A stretch of DNA of 64,000 nt from an uncultured Eubacterium sp. (GTDB taxonomy: Bacteria > Bacillota > Clostridia > Lachnospirales > Lachnospiraceae), in the NCBI GenBank assembly GCA_910579075.1, contig CAJTSV010000001.1:54297-118296 (forward strand), given 5' to 3'. Under the pieces are notes generated by a model. It was not told the origin of the DNA and did not search any database. It was given only the letters and a program-made list of their open reading frames with translations. A program made the translations under genes and the position numbers. The stretch's first letter is position 1; each line of letters opens with the position of its first letter. Below, piece by piece: positions 46,016 through 54,276 of this stretch.

Positions 46016-46642
46016 TCAAGCATTGTGTGTCTTTCTATACAAAAGTACACACAGGAAAAATCCGCCAGCTGCCCCGCCTGCATGTGCCCAGTTATCCACA
46101 CCTGCCGAAGTAATTCCATAATACATACAAAGAGCTGTCATAAGCACGAGGCCCTTTAACGTAAGTCCCTGAAACTTTCCCTTATTGCGTATCGCAGCCC
46201 ATATCAAAGCGCCGATAATCCCAAAGACTCCGCCGGAAGCCCCGGCACAGACCGCATAATCACCGGTCTGCATCATCATATAAAACGACAGCAGATTGCC
46301 TGCCAGCCCTGCGCCAAGATAAATTGCCAGATACCTGAAAGGCCCGGTTTCCCGTTCCAGCCTGGAGCCTGCGGCGGCTAACAGTATCATGTTATTCGCC
46401 AGATGCTCCGCCCCGAAATGCAGAAACATCGATGTAAACAGCCTGTGCCATTCGCCCCCATACAGCAGCGCTTCCGGGTACATGCCGCCATACCGGGCGA
46501 TATAAGCGCCGCTGCGTGTATCGCCGCGTAATTCCAGAATACACCAGACAGCGGTATTGATAATGACCAGCAATATACTGGCAGCTGCCAGCTTTGTATC
46601 TTTTTCGCTTCCTTCCACCGGTTCCTGACGGTAATCATCCAA
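46016..46642 (-). CDS. Rhomboid family intramembrane serine protease
   Basis: A 208-residue membrane protein with six predicted helices. The catalytic Ser lies in GASGGVFGIIGAL and the His in NWAHAGGAAGGF; the L1 loop region HRLFTSMFLHFGAEHLANN is also typical. Rhomboids cleave membrane helices of client proteins. It lies just downstream of the Tad pilus cluster's FHA gene (112 bases), on the same strand, so a link to pilus assembly is possible but unproven. Confidence 0.95.
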   Translation of the reverse strand: MDDYRQEPVEGSEKDTKLAAASILLVIINTAVWCILELRGDTRSGAYIARYGGMYPEALLYGGEWHRLFTSMFLHFGAEHLANNMILLAAAGSRLERETGPFRYLAIYLGAGLAGNLLSFYMMMQTGDYAVCAGASGGVFGIIGALIWAAIRNKGKFQGLTLKGLVLMTALCMYYGITSAGVDNWAHAGGAAGGFFLCVLLYRKTHNA

Positions 46643-46754
46643 TGCAGCATCCTATCCTTTCATCTTTTTTACAGCATTTTTCTTTCACAGCATCATCCCG
46701 TATGTACAATGACGCCTGAACTGTTAAAAAACATACCATGTCCTTGCTGTAAAG

Positions 46755-48488
46755 TCAATGAAAACTGTAGCTTTCCCCTGCCATGCTGATAATATCTCCC
46801 TTTTGCAGCATGCGCCGTTCGCGGTATTGCAGCAGTTCCCCGTTCACATGCGTGCCATTTGTGGAATTCATGTCCTCTAAAAATGTCCCCGCTTGTCCAA
46901 TTTCTATCCTGGCATGCACCCTGCTAATCATCGGAACCGGAATACAGATATCGCTTTCTTTTTTATCACTGCCCACAATCAGCTTCTGCCCGCTGCAGGA
47001 AAAATCCCTTGTCCTGTCCGCACCCTGATAAACAAACTGATTCTGAACCACGTCTGTTTCCGGCATCAGGCAGACCGTCGGCCTGCCTGTCTCCGGTTCT
47101 TCTTCCGCATCTGCCTCAAAAACCGTTTCTTCCTGCGCGTGCCGTGCCCTGTCCGTATAGATTTTGTTCAGCAGCATCTGCCTGAGCCTATCAGCAGCTT
47201 TCTTTCTCGTTTTTTCCCTGTCCTGAATATCTGATTCCACGGAAAGCTGCTTTTCTTTCTTTTTGAAGCGCCTGGACTGATATTTTTTCTCTTTTTTCTG
47301 CTTTGGGCCTGCCGGTATCGTATTCCCTGCTTCCCCGCCGCAATATGCCGGTTCCATGCCGCCTGCCTGGCGCACAGGCATTTCACTGGCAGTACTTTGA
47401 TTCTGTAATCCATATGGCGTATAAATATTTTCCTGCACCGGCTTCCATTCCGGGCTGCTTTCTTTTTCCCTCGCCTGCTCCCATTCTGGTTCTTTATAAT
47501 AAAGCGATACCGGTGTGTTTTCTGCTGCTTTCTGGCTGTTATGCACCTTCATTCTCATATCCGGTTCTTTCTGATTTTCGTGCATATATTTCCATTCTGG
47601 CTGCCCTTCATTTCTCCCTTCCTGTTCCCACTCCGGCTTTTTCTGATTTTCCTGTATATATTTGCATTCTGGCTGCCCCTCATTTCTTCCTTCCTGTTCC
47701 CACTCCGGCTTTTTCTGATTTTCCTGTACCTGCCTCCATTCCGGGCTATTTTGTTTTTCTCTCGCCTGCTCCCATTCTGGTTCTTTATGATAAAGCGATA
47801 CCAGCCTGTTTTCTGCTGCTTTCTGGCTGTCAGGCTTCCCCTCTCCCATATCCGGGCCCGCATGCATTTTATGTATATTCTCATGCCTTCCCGGATTCTG
47901 CTGCATATCCCGGTAAATCTTGCAGTCAGAAGGCTGCTGCGCCAGCAGCTTTTCCTGATTCGCAAGCACCTGATGAAGGGATGTCTTTTGTTCGACAACC
48001 TTCTGGTAAACTCCATATGCCAGCTGCAGCGCCTGTTTATCGTTATGATTCAGGCATTTTAAAAGATATTCCATAAACGCCTGAAACTGCACGCAGATGT
48101 CTTCCTGATTCCCGGGCAGATAACAATAGGACATCTGCTCCGTATCATTTTCTGCAAATACATATTCCGGTTTCAGTACAATATCATGTTCGGACAGCAT
48201 ATAATTTTCTGCCTGCAGGCACGCCTGGTCAAACGAGGTTATAATTTTTTGCAGCATCAGGCAGTCCAGCGTTTTGTATTCTAACAGCTGCTCCAAAGAA
48301 CGCCTTCCTGTGATATCATAACGAAACTGTGTGCCTGTGTCTTTTTTCACTTCCTTCATGCATAAAAAATAAGGTATTTTATTATAATGAAACATTTCAA
48401 TACTGTCTTTTTCATGCCCGCAGTCTTTTTCCGGCATAAAAAGCAGGCTGCTTTTCTGAATCGTCCTGCTGTATTCTGTTTTAAACAA
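46755..48488 (-). CDS. FHA-domain protein with DUF6382-like N-terminus and tandem repeats
   Basis: A 577-residue protein starting with TTG, nine bases after AAAGGAG. The N-terminal ~190 residues form a globular domain seen in Tad-linked FHA proteins (grouped, as I recall, as DUF6382). Residues ~240-380 are a low-complexity region of 24-residue repeats beginning EPEWEQ or KPEWEQ, then a basic stretch (QKKEKKYQSRRFKKKEK), and a C-terminal FHA domain (KLIVGSDKKESDICIPVPMI, then SRVHARIEI, MNSTNGTHVNG). FHA domains bind phosphothreonine, so a Ser/Thr kinase input to the pilus is likely. Last gene of the Tad cluster. Confidence 0.85.
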   Translation of the reverse strand: MFKTEYSRTIQKSSLLFMPEKDCGHEKDSIEMFHYNKIPYFLCMKEVKKDTGTQFRYDITGRRSLEQLLEYKTLDCLMLQKIITSFDQACLQAENYMLSEHDIVLKPEYVFAENDTEQMSYCYLPGNQEDICVQFQAFMEYLLKCLNHNDKQALQLAYGVYQKVVEQKTSLHQVLANQEKLLAQQPSDCKIYRDMQQNPGRHENIHKMHAGPDMGEGKPDSQKAAENRLVSLYHKEPEWEQAREKQNSPEWRQVQENQKKPEWEQEGRNEGQPECKYIQENQKKPEWEQEGRNEGQPEWKYMHENQKEPDMRMKVHNSQKAAENTPVSLYYKEPEWEQAREKESSPEWKPVQENIYTPYGLQNQSTASEMPVRQAGGMEPAYCGGEAGNTIPAGPKQKKEKKYQSRRFKKKEKQLSVESDIQDREKTRKKAADRLRQMLLNKIYTDRARHAQEETVFEADAEEEPETGRPTVCLMPETDVVQNQFVYQGADRTRDFSCSGQKLIVGSDKKESDICIPVPMISRVHARIEIGQAGTFLEDMNSTNGTHVNGELLQYRERRMLQKGDIISMAGESYSFH

Positions 48489-48498
48489 ACGATATATC

Positions 48499-48602
48499 TC
48501 CTTTCGTGCAGTTCATTTTTTTATTTTGAAAGCAAAATCGTGTAACCGTTAAACATCATTAATCTTTCCTTTCGTGCAGTTCATTTTTTTTATTTTGAAA
48601 GC
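48499..48602. repeat. Local duplication of a 34-35-base segment at the tadE-FHA junction
   Basis: TCCTTTCGTGCAGTTCATTT... followed by TTTTGAAAGC occurs at 48499-48533 and again at 48567-48602, 68 bases apart, differing by one T. The right copy is the 3' end of the TadE-like gene; the left copy supplies the ribosome site of the FHA gene. On the minus strand the segment between the copies opens a 12-codon frame, MMFNGYTILLSK. Confidence 0.8.
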
Positions 48603-48846
48603 CCTGAATCCAGGTATTGCGATAAACAATTTCTACCGGGTCGAATTTTTCGAGTTCTTCCTGTATCTCACAGCAAATACGTGCCTCGCGGAACATATCA
48701 TACCCTGTCTGGATAGTTCCGGTTATCACAAACAGGATAATCGGAATTAAAAATGCTGCTTCAATGGTAAAGCCTGCCCTGGCCTGTCCCTGCCTTATCC
48801 ATGCCGGAAGCAGTACACCGCCTGTTCTGTTTTTATATGCCCCCAC
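48559..48846 (-). CDS. TadE-like minor pseudopilin
   Basis: A 95-residue protein starting with GTG, four bases after GGAGGGG. The segment ARAGFTIEAAFLIPIILFVI is the typical Tad pseudopilin N-terminus with processing expected before FTIE, then a short soluble tail (REARICCEIQEELEKFDPVE). It lies between the prepilin peptidase and the FHA gene. It may prime or cap the Flp pilus. Confidence 0.8.
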   Translation of the reverse strand: MGAYKNRTGGVLLPAWIRQGQARAGFTIEAAFLIPIILFVITGTIQTGYDMFREARICCEIQEELEKFDPVEIVYRNTWIQGFQNKKNELHERKD

Positions 48847-48858
48847 AAAACCCCTCCT

Positions 48859-49290
48859 TTATCCAAAAGCCCTTTCCAGCAGGATTTCTGACAGAAATGC
48901 CAGAAACAAAAATGGCACAAACGGCATTTCATATTTCCTGCTTTTCTTTTTGAATATATATAAAAACAGGCCAGCAAGTGCGGCCAAAAAAACCGCATGC
49001 ATAAAAATGCCGAATACAGCAGACGCGTTCAGAAACAGCCCTGTTACAAGAAGCAGCAGCCCGTCCCCTTCCCCGATGCCGCCCTGAAGGACATTGGATA
49101 AAATATAAATCATGATGCCCGGTATCACCGCCATAGCAATTTCCAGAAGCGGCCGCTTCCAGAAGCATACCGAGCATAAGAAACCCTCAGCTGCAAAAAA
49201 AAGCAGCCATCCAATATGAATCCGTTTGGTTTTCCAATCTTCCATGCCGCATATTCCAAGCAGCGCAAATACTGATAACTGACGCAGCAT
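48859..49290 (-). CDS. Type IV prepilin peptidase (A24 family), short form
   Basis: A 143-residue polytopic membrane protein starting MLRQLSVFALLGICG after AAGGAG. The two catalytic Asp residues are in GMEDWKTKRIH and in GGIGEGDGLLLL (GxGD motif). It lacks the methyltransferase domain of PilD, as usual for TadV/CpaA. It should cleave the Flp and TadE-like leaders. A second A24 peptidase lies at the other end of the cluster. The frame to 49386 has no ribosome site. Confidence 0.88.
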   Translation of the reverse strand: MLRQLSVFALLGICGMEDWKTKRIHIGWLLFFAAEGFLCSVCFWKRPLLEIAMAVIPGIMIYILSNVLQGGIGEGDGLLLLVTGLFLNASAVFGIFMHAVFLAALAGLFLYIFKKKSRKYEMPFVPFLFLAFLSEILLERAFG

Positions 49291-49428
49291 TTTTTTCTCC
49301 TTTTCAATCATCTGATTTCTGTTTCCGGTACATCCTGTCTCCTGCGTTCTGCATTCATCCTGCATGTCATATATTTTTCCGTACATCCGCTCTCATGCAC
49401 TCTGCATTCTGCATCCATCCTGCTTTGA

Positions 49429-50277
49429 TTATCCCCCGCATTTGCTGCACATCCGCTTATCCGATGCCTGTGACCTTCGAATCATATAAATGCTTCTTTT
49501 CAGCCCGCTGCAGGTCAGGCTGCCATGATAACGGTCTCCATAACTGGTTATATAAACCATGCCCTGCCCGGATGCACTGCTGCCGCATTTTTCGCATTTA
49601 TGGTATTTCCCGCCGCTGCTGTTGCGAAGGCTTCCTGCCTGTGCATAAGAAACACCCCGGATAGACAAATCCAGATGTGTGCAGCTTCTGCTGGCATGAT
49701 ACACCGTGCCATATTCTGTATAATAAAGCCATGTATCATCATCCTGTGTGTCCTGCCCCGGCTGAAAACCTGTCCATTTTCTGCATTTTTGTACCTGTAC
49801 AATCCGGTACTCAAGCTTTCTGGGCAGACGCAGCGAAAACTGCATCCGGTAAACGGCTCTTAATTCAATATAATTCCCGGAAAAATCAGACTGCAGCAGG
49901 CTGATTCCAGATATGCCATGTGTAACATACTGTAGCGGGCAGTTTTGTTTTTTCAGCTGTTTTGTAAAAAACAGCTCTGCCTTTAACCGTTCCGCAATTC
50001 CTGTATTCCTGCTTCCATCCTGCTCCGGCTCTTTTTCAGCTGCCTGTCCTGACAGGCTGCATTCAGCAGCCATTCTTCTGCCCGTATACTGCAAAGCCTG
50101 TGCAACGCCTGCATGCACCTGCAAAATCCGGAAAAAATACAGCACAAACACCAGAAAGCAGGCAAAAAAAGGAAGTACGGCAGCAGCTTCTATCGTCAGC
50201 ACCGCTTTGTGGCTGTTATTTCCAAAAGTCAGACTGATACACCTGCCTTTCGTTCCCGCCTGTGTAGGAAAAAGCAT
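49429..50277 (-). CDS. TadE-like membrane protein with two Cys/His zinc-binding-like motifs
   Basis: About 282 residues. An N-terminal segment (HKAVLTIEAAAVLPFFACFL) is of the TadE pseudopilin kind. The C-terminal ~110 residues contain the same motif twice: YHASRSCTHLDLSI then YHKCEKCG, and YHGSLTCSGLKRSI then MCSKCGG; each looks like a four-ligand Cys/His metal site. The start at 50277 follows AGGAAA; ATG at 50295 is the alternative. Either overlaps the preceding gene's end. A surface-displayed metal site on a pilus component is unusual, and its purpose is unknown. Confidence 0.7.
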   Translation of the reverse strand: MLFPTQAGTKGRCISLTFGNNSHKAVLTIEAAAVLPFFACFLVFVLYFFRILQVHAGVAQALQYTGRRMAAECSLSGQAAEKEPEQDGSRNTGIAERLKAELFFTKQLKKQNCPLQYVTHGISGISLLQSDFSGNYIELRAVYRMQFSLRLPRKLEYRIVQVQKCRKWTGFQPGQDTQDDDTWLYYTEYGTVYHASRSCTHLDLSIRGVSYAQAGSLRNSSGGKYHKCEKCGSSASGQGMVYITSYGDRYHGSLTCSGLKRSIYMIRRSQASDKRMCSKCGG

Positions 50278-51853
50278 ATGTTTCCTGATATTCATAGCCT
50301 TTTTTCGATAACTGTGCGATGGTTACGAAGCTTAGAAACATCTGCTTTGCATGATATCTGCTGTCTGTTTCCATTGCTGTAATCATACAGTCTGACTGGA
50401 CCTGTCCATACCCGGAATATAGCCGGAGATTTTTTTCCAAAAGATTTGCGAACCTGTTTCCTATCTTTTCCAGACTTTCCAGCGCCAGAAAGGAATATAT
50501 ATAATCCTGATAATCCAATCCACCGCTGATTTCTTTTGATTTTGCCGAATGGTCCAGCAGCACGGCCGGTACTTCCGGCAGGCTTACCGTCCAGCTGTCC
50601 CGGCCTTTTACTGCTGCAATTTTCCCGCCGGAAAACAGTGTCCGAAGCTCTGCAATGCTTTCCGAATATGCCCACGAAGCAAGAATTCCCATCTGAATGG
50701 CTTTGGCTGCCCCTGGAATTCCTGTGGCAGCGGCGATGGCTGCTGCCATTGTCATCGCTTCTGCACACTTCGCCTCATCCGTCAGCAGATATGCAAAATT
50801 CATGCCTTCCCGCAAAAGCAGCATTCTGGATGCCATCTTTTTAAGATTTTCTTCATCCGAATATTTCCCAAAAAGAATATACTCCTGTTCATAAAGCAAG
50901 GCATGCGGGACAGAAACAGAATTCCGGTAACTGGATGCATACTTTTTTAAATACTGGATAATCAGCAGTTTATCTATGATTCCAGATGCATGCTCCGATT
51001 CATAATTTCCTGTATTTAAAGCCCGGTTCTCAACGGCATCTGCTTTTTCTATCTGTTTTGAGGAAATGCTTCCAGATATAACCTGTGCCAGCAGCGGCGA
51101 GCTTTTTGCGCTTTTTACATCTTCCATCGGATTACTGATTTCTTCTGCTTCCTGTTCCGTCTCCTGTCTGTCTGAAAGCGGTGTACTGCCTGTTTTGCTT
51201 CTTATTCTCTTTGATTTTGGCTTTATACCGCTATCTCTCTGACTGTCTGCTTCCAGTGCCGCTTCCTTCGCCTGCTCCATAGTGTCCAATGCCCCGTCCA
51301 GGTACTTGCCCGCCTTCTCGCCCTGTTCGCATGAACCTTCGATATCCAGTGCATGTTTAATCAGGTCTGCGGCCGTTTCCCCTTTCATAAGTTCTGACAT
51401 CTGCTTTAACAGCGCAGACGCATTGCGGTCAGTCGCAAGCTCATAGCGGACAGCGCTGCTGTCTGTCACATTCATCTGCAAAAAATTGCTGTACCTGCCA
51501 ATTCCGGTTACCGCCGGGTTTAAATTTTCCTGTCCCAGCTCCTGCATGCGTGCCTGTATTTCAGACAGCTGCAATTGTCCGGTACCATACCCGCCGTCCA
51601 TCACCAGAAGGTGGTAATTCTGATATGCCGGTATGATATATTCCGCAAACATGGATTCCGTTACACTCTGGCTGTTTACTGCCGCCATCATGCCCAGCAT
51701 CTGGTAACGCGACACTTCAAGCAGCGTAAACAGCAGGGATGCTATTACCATCAGCAGCAGGCTCATAAATACCGTAATACTGCCCGCTGCCCTGTGTTCC
51801 AGCCTGTCTTTACAGTCCCGGTTTTCCTTCACTTCAATCAGATGCAGATACAT
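50216..51853 (-). CDS. TadG-like pilus-assembly protein (DUF5702-like)
   Basis: A 545-residue protein with one membrane helix near the N-terminus (GSITVFMSLLLMVIASLLFT, then LLEVSRYQMLG), which is the TadG-like start, and a large exported helical domain with a charged, Ser-rich linker (about 215-255). I recall this clostridial family as DUF5702. The start at 51853 follows AGAAGGTG; the frame to 51901 would overlap the Flp gene further. It overlaps the next gene at its 3' end. Expected role: minor pilin or envelope component of the Tad machine. Confidence 0.75.
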   Translation of the reverse strand: MYLHLIEVKENRDCKDRLEHRAAGSITVFMSLLLMVIASLLFTLLEVSRYQMLGMMAAVNSQSVTESMFAEYIIPAYQNYHLLVMDGGYGTGQLQLSEIQARMQELGQENLNPAVTGIGRYSNFLQMNVTDSSAVRYELATDRNASALLKQMSELMKGETAADLIKHALDIEGSCEQGEKAGKYLDGALDTMEQAKEAALEADSQRDSGIKPKSKRIRSKTGSTPLSDRQETEQEAEEISNPMEDVKSAKSSPLLAQVISGSISSKQIEKADAVENRALNTGNYESEHASGIIDKLLIIQYLKKYASSYRNSVSVPHALLYEQEYILFGKYSDEENLKKMASRMLLLREGMNFAYLLTDEAKCAEAMTMAAAIAAATGIPGAAKAIQMGILASWAYSESIAELRTLFSGGKIAAVKGRDSWTVSLPEVPAVLLDHSAKSKEISGGLDYQDYIYSFLALESLEKIGNRFANLLEKNLRLYSGYGQVQSDCMITAMETDSRYHAKQMFLSFVTIAQLSKKGYEYQETYAFSYTGGNERQVYQSDFWK

Positions 51854-52013
51854 CTGCCGCACCTTCTGTAATTGTTTCAAAAATCTCTGTAACCAGTTCA
51901 CGCAGACTGTCTTTAAAGATTAATACCAATCCGATTAATACTACTAAAATCAGTATCAGCTCTACTACGCCAATCCCGTCTTCTTCCCGCAGGAACTGCT
52001 TAAATTGTGCCAT
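51834..52013 (-). CDS. flp: Flp-type major pilin (Flp1-like)
   Basis: A 59-residue protein: MAQFKQFLREEDGIGVVELI followed by a hydrophobic helix (LILVVLIGLVLIF) and a short C-terminal helix. The G-I-G-V-V-E-L-I-L-I sequence fits prepilin peptidase cleavage after Gly with the Glu at +5 region, as in Flp pilins of clostridial Tad systems. It lies between the TadC-like gene and the TadG-like gene and overlaps the latter by about 20 bases. An AAGGGGA site lies before the ATG. It is the probable structural subunit of the pilus. Confidence 0.87.
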   Translation of the reverse strand: MAQFKQFLREEDGIGVVELILILVVLIGLVLIFKDSLRELVTEIFETITEGAADVSASD

Positions 52014-52106
52014 AAATAATCCCCTTTCTTTTTCATAATTTTACAATATGTATCTGTTCCAAAATATCCGATTTCAGCGTTACCTCACGCAAATACGGCA
52101 TCCATT

Positions 52107-53420
52107 TTATATCCGGAATGTCAGAAACGCCGGTACCAGTATAATGACCATTACGATACACAGCATCAGCATCATCGGAAACAGGATTTTTGTTCCCGCT
52201 TCCTCCCCTGCTTTTTTAGCCAGGTTTTTGCGCAGTACAAATGCGTCTGCCACTTCCTTTTCCAGCATCTGGCGAAGGCCCGATGAACCTTTCCGCAGAT
52301 TCTGAACAATCAGCATCGACAGCCTGCGGTACTGCGGCGTGCCGCACCGCTCGCCAAACCGTTCGTATACTTTTAACTCGCCGACACCATCCTGCATTTC
52401 ACGGTAAGAAAGCAGCATCTGTTCATATACCTCCGCCGTCCCTGTCTGGTGCTGTTCGAGCTGGCGCTGGTAATTCAGCACAATCCTCTCCCAGGCAGCG
52501 CTTAAAGTCATGCCGGAACCAAGCAGCAGGGAAATCTTGCTGACCATATCCGGGTACTGCTTTAACAGCTGTTCCCGGCGTTCTTCTTCTTTCCTTTTTT
52601 CCCGCATGCCTTCCTGTATATATACGGCTGCAGCCGCGGCCAGCCCAATCATCAGGATAATCTGGTACGTGTTTTCTGCTTTCTTCGACCAGTGCAGGCG
52701 GACGCCGTTTACCTGAAACGGAAGCGTGACATATTTCTTATTTTTACTGTTTTCCTGTTCTTCTTCTAAATACGACTGAATCCCTGCCAGTATCTGTTCG
52801 CTGGTGTCCAGCCTTTTCGGATATACATAACACCCAAAAGAATGGCTGCGCGCTTCGTCATAATACCTCATCGTTACTGATACCAGGACAAGCTCCCCGA
52901 CCGTTTCCATTCCTTCTGTCCGAAGCCTGCCGTCTGCATCTATCAAATCCTTTTTATCAAACTCCCAAAAAGCCTGAATCTGGCCGTCCTGGAGCTTCTT
53001 TGGCAGCGACACGTCCCGGTCAATGCAGTCCAAAGATGCATTTTCCCCGCAAAACCGTTCCTCTGCTTCGTTCTGCGCCGCTGCAAACAGCTGTTCCAGC
53101 TGTTCTCCCTGCAGCCTTTGGGATTCCACTTCTACGGTATAATGGTAATCTTCCAGAATTCCTTCTGCATCCAGCAGCAGCTCATGGCTCTGGGCGCTTT
53201 TCCCGGCTTCCCGTTTTTCCAGCCTTCCATCTTTCCCAAGAGCCTGCTCATTTTGTTCCGTCATGCAGATAATCAGGCCGAGCATTCCTGCCAGTACAAG
53301 CACCTTTACCGCGTCCTTTTTATTTTTTTCCCTGTTTCCGGCATACAGCCAGAGCAGAATCAGCAGGCTGGCTGTCACAATTACAAGACACACTGCTTTT
53401 CCCGTTATGTCTGTCCCCAT
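52107..53420 (-). CDS. TadC-like inner-membrane platform protein
   Basis: A 437-residue protein starting MGTDITGKAVCLVIVTASLL. Two N-terminal helices flank a ~150-residue soluble insert (SQSHELLL-type region through VESQRLQGEQLEQLF), absent from short TadC proteins; the C-terminal part is a T2SSF domain (LLLGSGMTLSAAWERIVLNY ... LRKGSSGLRQMLEKEVADAF). It forms the membrane platform with the TadB-like protein and the TadA ATPase. The AAGGAG site supports the start; the extension to 53516 is rejected. Confidence 0.83.
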   Translation of the reverse strand: MGTDITGKAVCLVIVTASLLILLWLYAGNREKNKKDAVKVLVLAGMLGLIICMTEQNEQALGKDGRLEKREAGKSAQSHELLLDAEGILEDYHYTVEVESQRLQGEQLEQLFAAAQNEAEERFCGENASLDCIDRDVSLPKKLQDGQIQAFWEFDKKDLIDADGRLRTEGMETVGELVLVSVTMRYYDEARSHSFGCYVYPKRLDTSEQILAGIQSYLEEEQENSKNKKYVTLPFQVNGVRLHWSKKAENTYQIILMIGLAAAAAVYIQEGMREKRKEEERREQLLKQYPDMVSKISLLLGSGMTLSAAWERIVLNYQRQLEQHQTGTAEVYEQMLLSYREMQDGVGELKVYERFGERCGTPQYRRLSMLIVQNLRKGSSGLRQMLEKEVADAFVLRKNLAKKAGEEAGTKILFPMMLMLCIVMVIILVPAFLTFRI

Positions 53421-53457
53421 ATGCCACCACCTTCTCCTTTCCTGACAGCAGGCCAAT

Positions 53458-54276
53458 TTACACGGAAATAGCCATAATTTTTTCAGACAGCAGGTATGCA
53501 CCCGCATAAGCCGCAAGGCAGGCCGTCATCACCAGAATTCCTAATGTATTATGGTACATGCCGTCCAGATATCCTTCAAACGAAAAGCTGACATAAAGCA
53601 GAATAAACAGCGGCATCAGGTTCATCAGTTTCTGCTCCATTTTTTTCCCGGAAATTTCTGTCTGAATCGCTTCCATCAGTTCATTTTTCTCGGAAATCCT
53701 GGCTGCGGTTAAATGAATAATCTGGATAAAATCGCCGCCGCTTCGTTTCGCAAATACAAATACCTCGCAAAAGCTCCTGACATCTTCCAGGCCGCTGCGG
53801 TTTGCAAAATCATACAGAAACTGTTCCAGCGGAATGTTCAGCGACAGGCAGCTGTTCATATAGCGCAGCTCCTCCGTCATCAGCCCGCCTGTCCCGTACT
53901 GCATGCGCATTTCCGCATATGCTTCCCGGAATGCATTTTCAATCGAATACCCGGCAGCCATCGAAGCTGCCGCACACTGGATGCTGTCCTTAAACTCCCG
54001 GCACAGCCGTTCCTGGCGTTTTAAAATCAGCGCCCTTTTCCTGCGCCCTGCATACAGCGGATAAAAAATCCACAATAACAGGAAAACGGCCCGTGACCGG
54101 TAAAACAGATACGCAAAGCTGCCGCTGCAGGCAGCATACACCGCTGCCATGCGCAGTCTTTCCTTCCAGGAAAAGGCATATGCCCGGTAATCGGTTCCCA
54201 TATGCTCCTGCTGTGTCAGCAAAGGCCTGCTTCCCTCAGCTTTTCTTTGTTTTGCAATTCTCCGGTTTTTTCCCAT
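53458..54276 (-). CDS. TadB-like inner-membrane platform protein
   Basis: A 272-residue membrane protein with helices near 40-75 and 205-265 around a T2SSF domain (IQCAAASMAAGYSIENAFRE, then FVFAKRSGGDFIQIIHLTAA). The C-terminal LMPLFILLYVSFSFEG is typical of TadB. Its 5' end overlaps the TadA gene by 61 bases. Together with TadC it anchors the secretion ATPase. Confidence 0.87.
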   Translation of the reverse strand: MGKNRRIAKQRKAEGSRPLLTQQEHMGTDYRAYAFSWKERLRMAAVYAACSGSFAYLFYRSRAVFLLLWIFYPLYAGRRKRALILKRQERLCREFKDSIQCAAASMAAGYSIENAFREAYAEMRMQYGTGGLMTEELRYMNSCLSLNIPLEQFLYDFANRSGLEDVRSFCEVFVFAKRSGGDFIQIIHLTAARISEKNELMEAIQTEISGKKMEQKLMNLMPLFILLYVSFSFEGYLDGMYHNTLGILVMTACLAAYAGAYLLSEKIMAISV

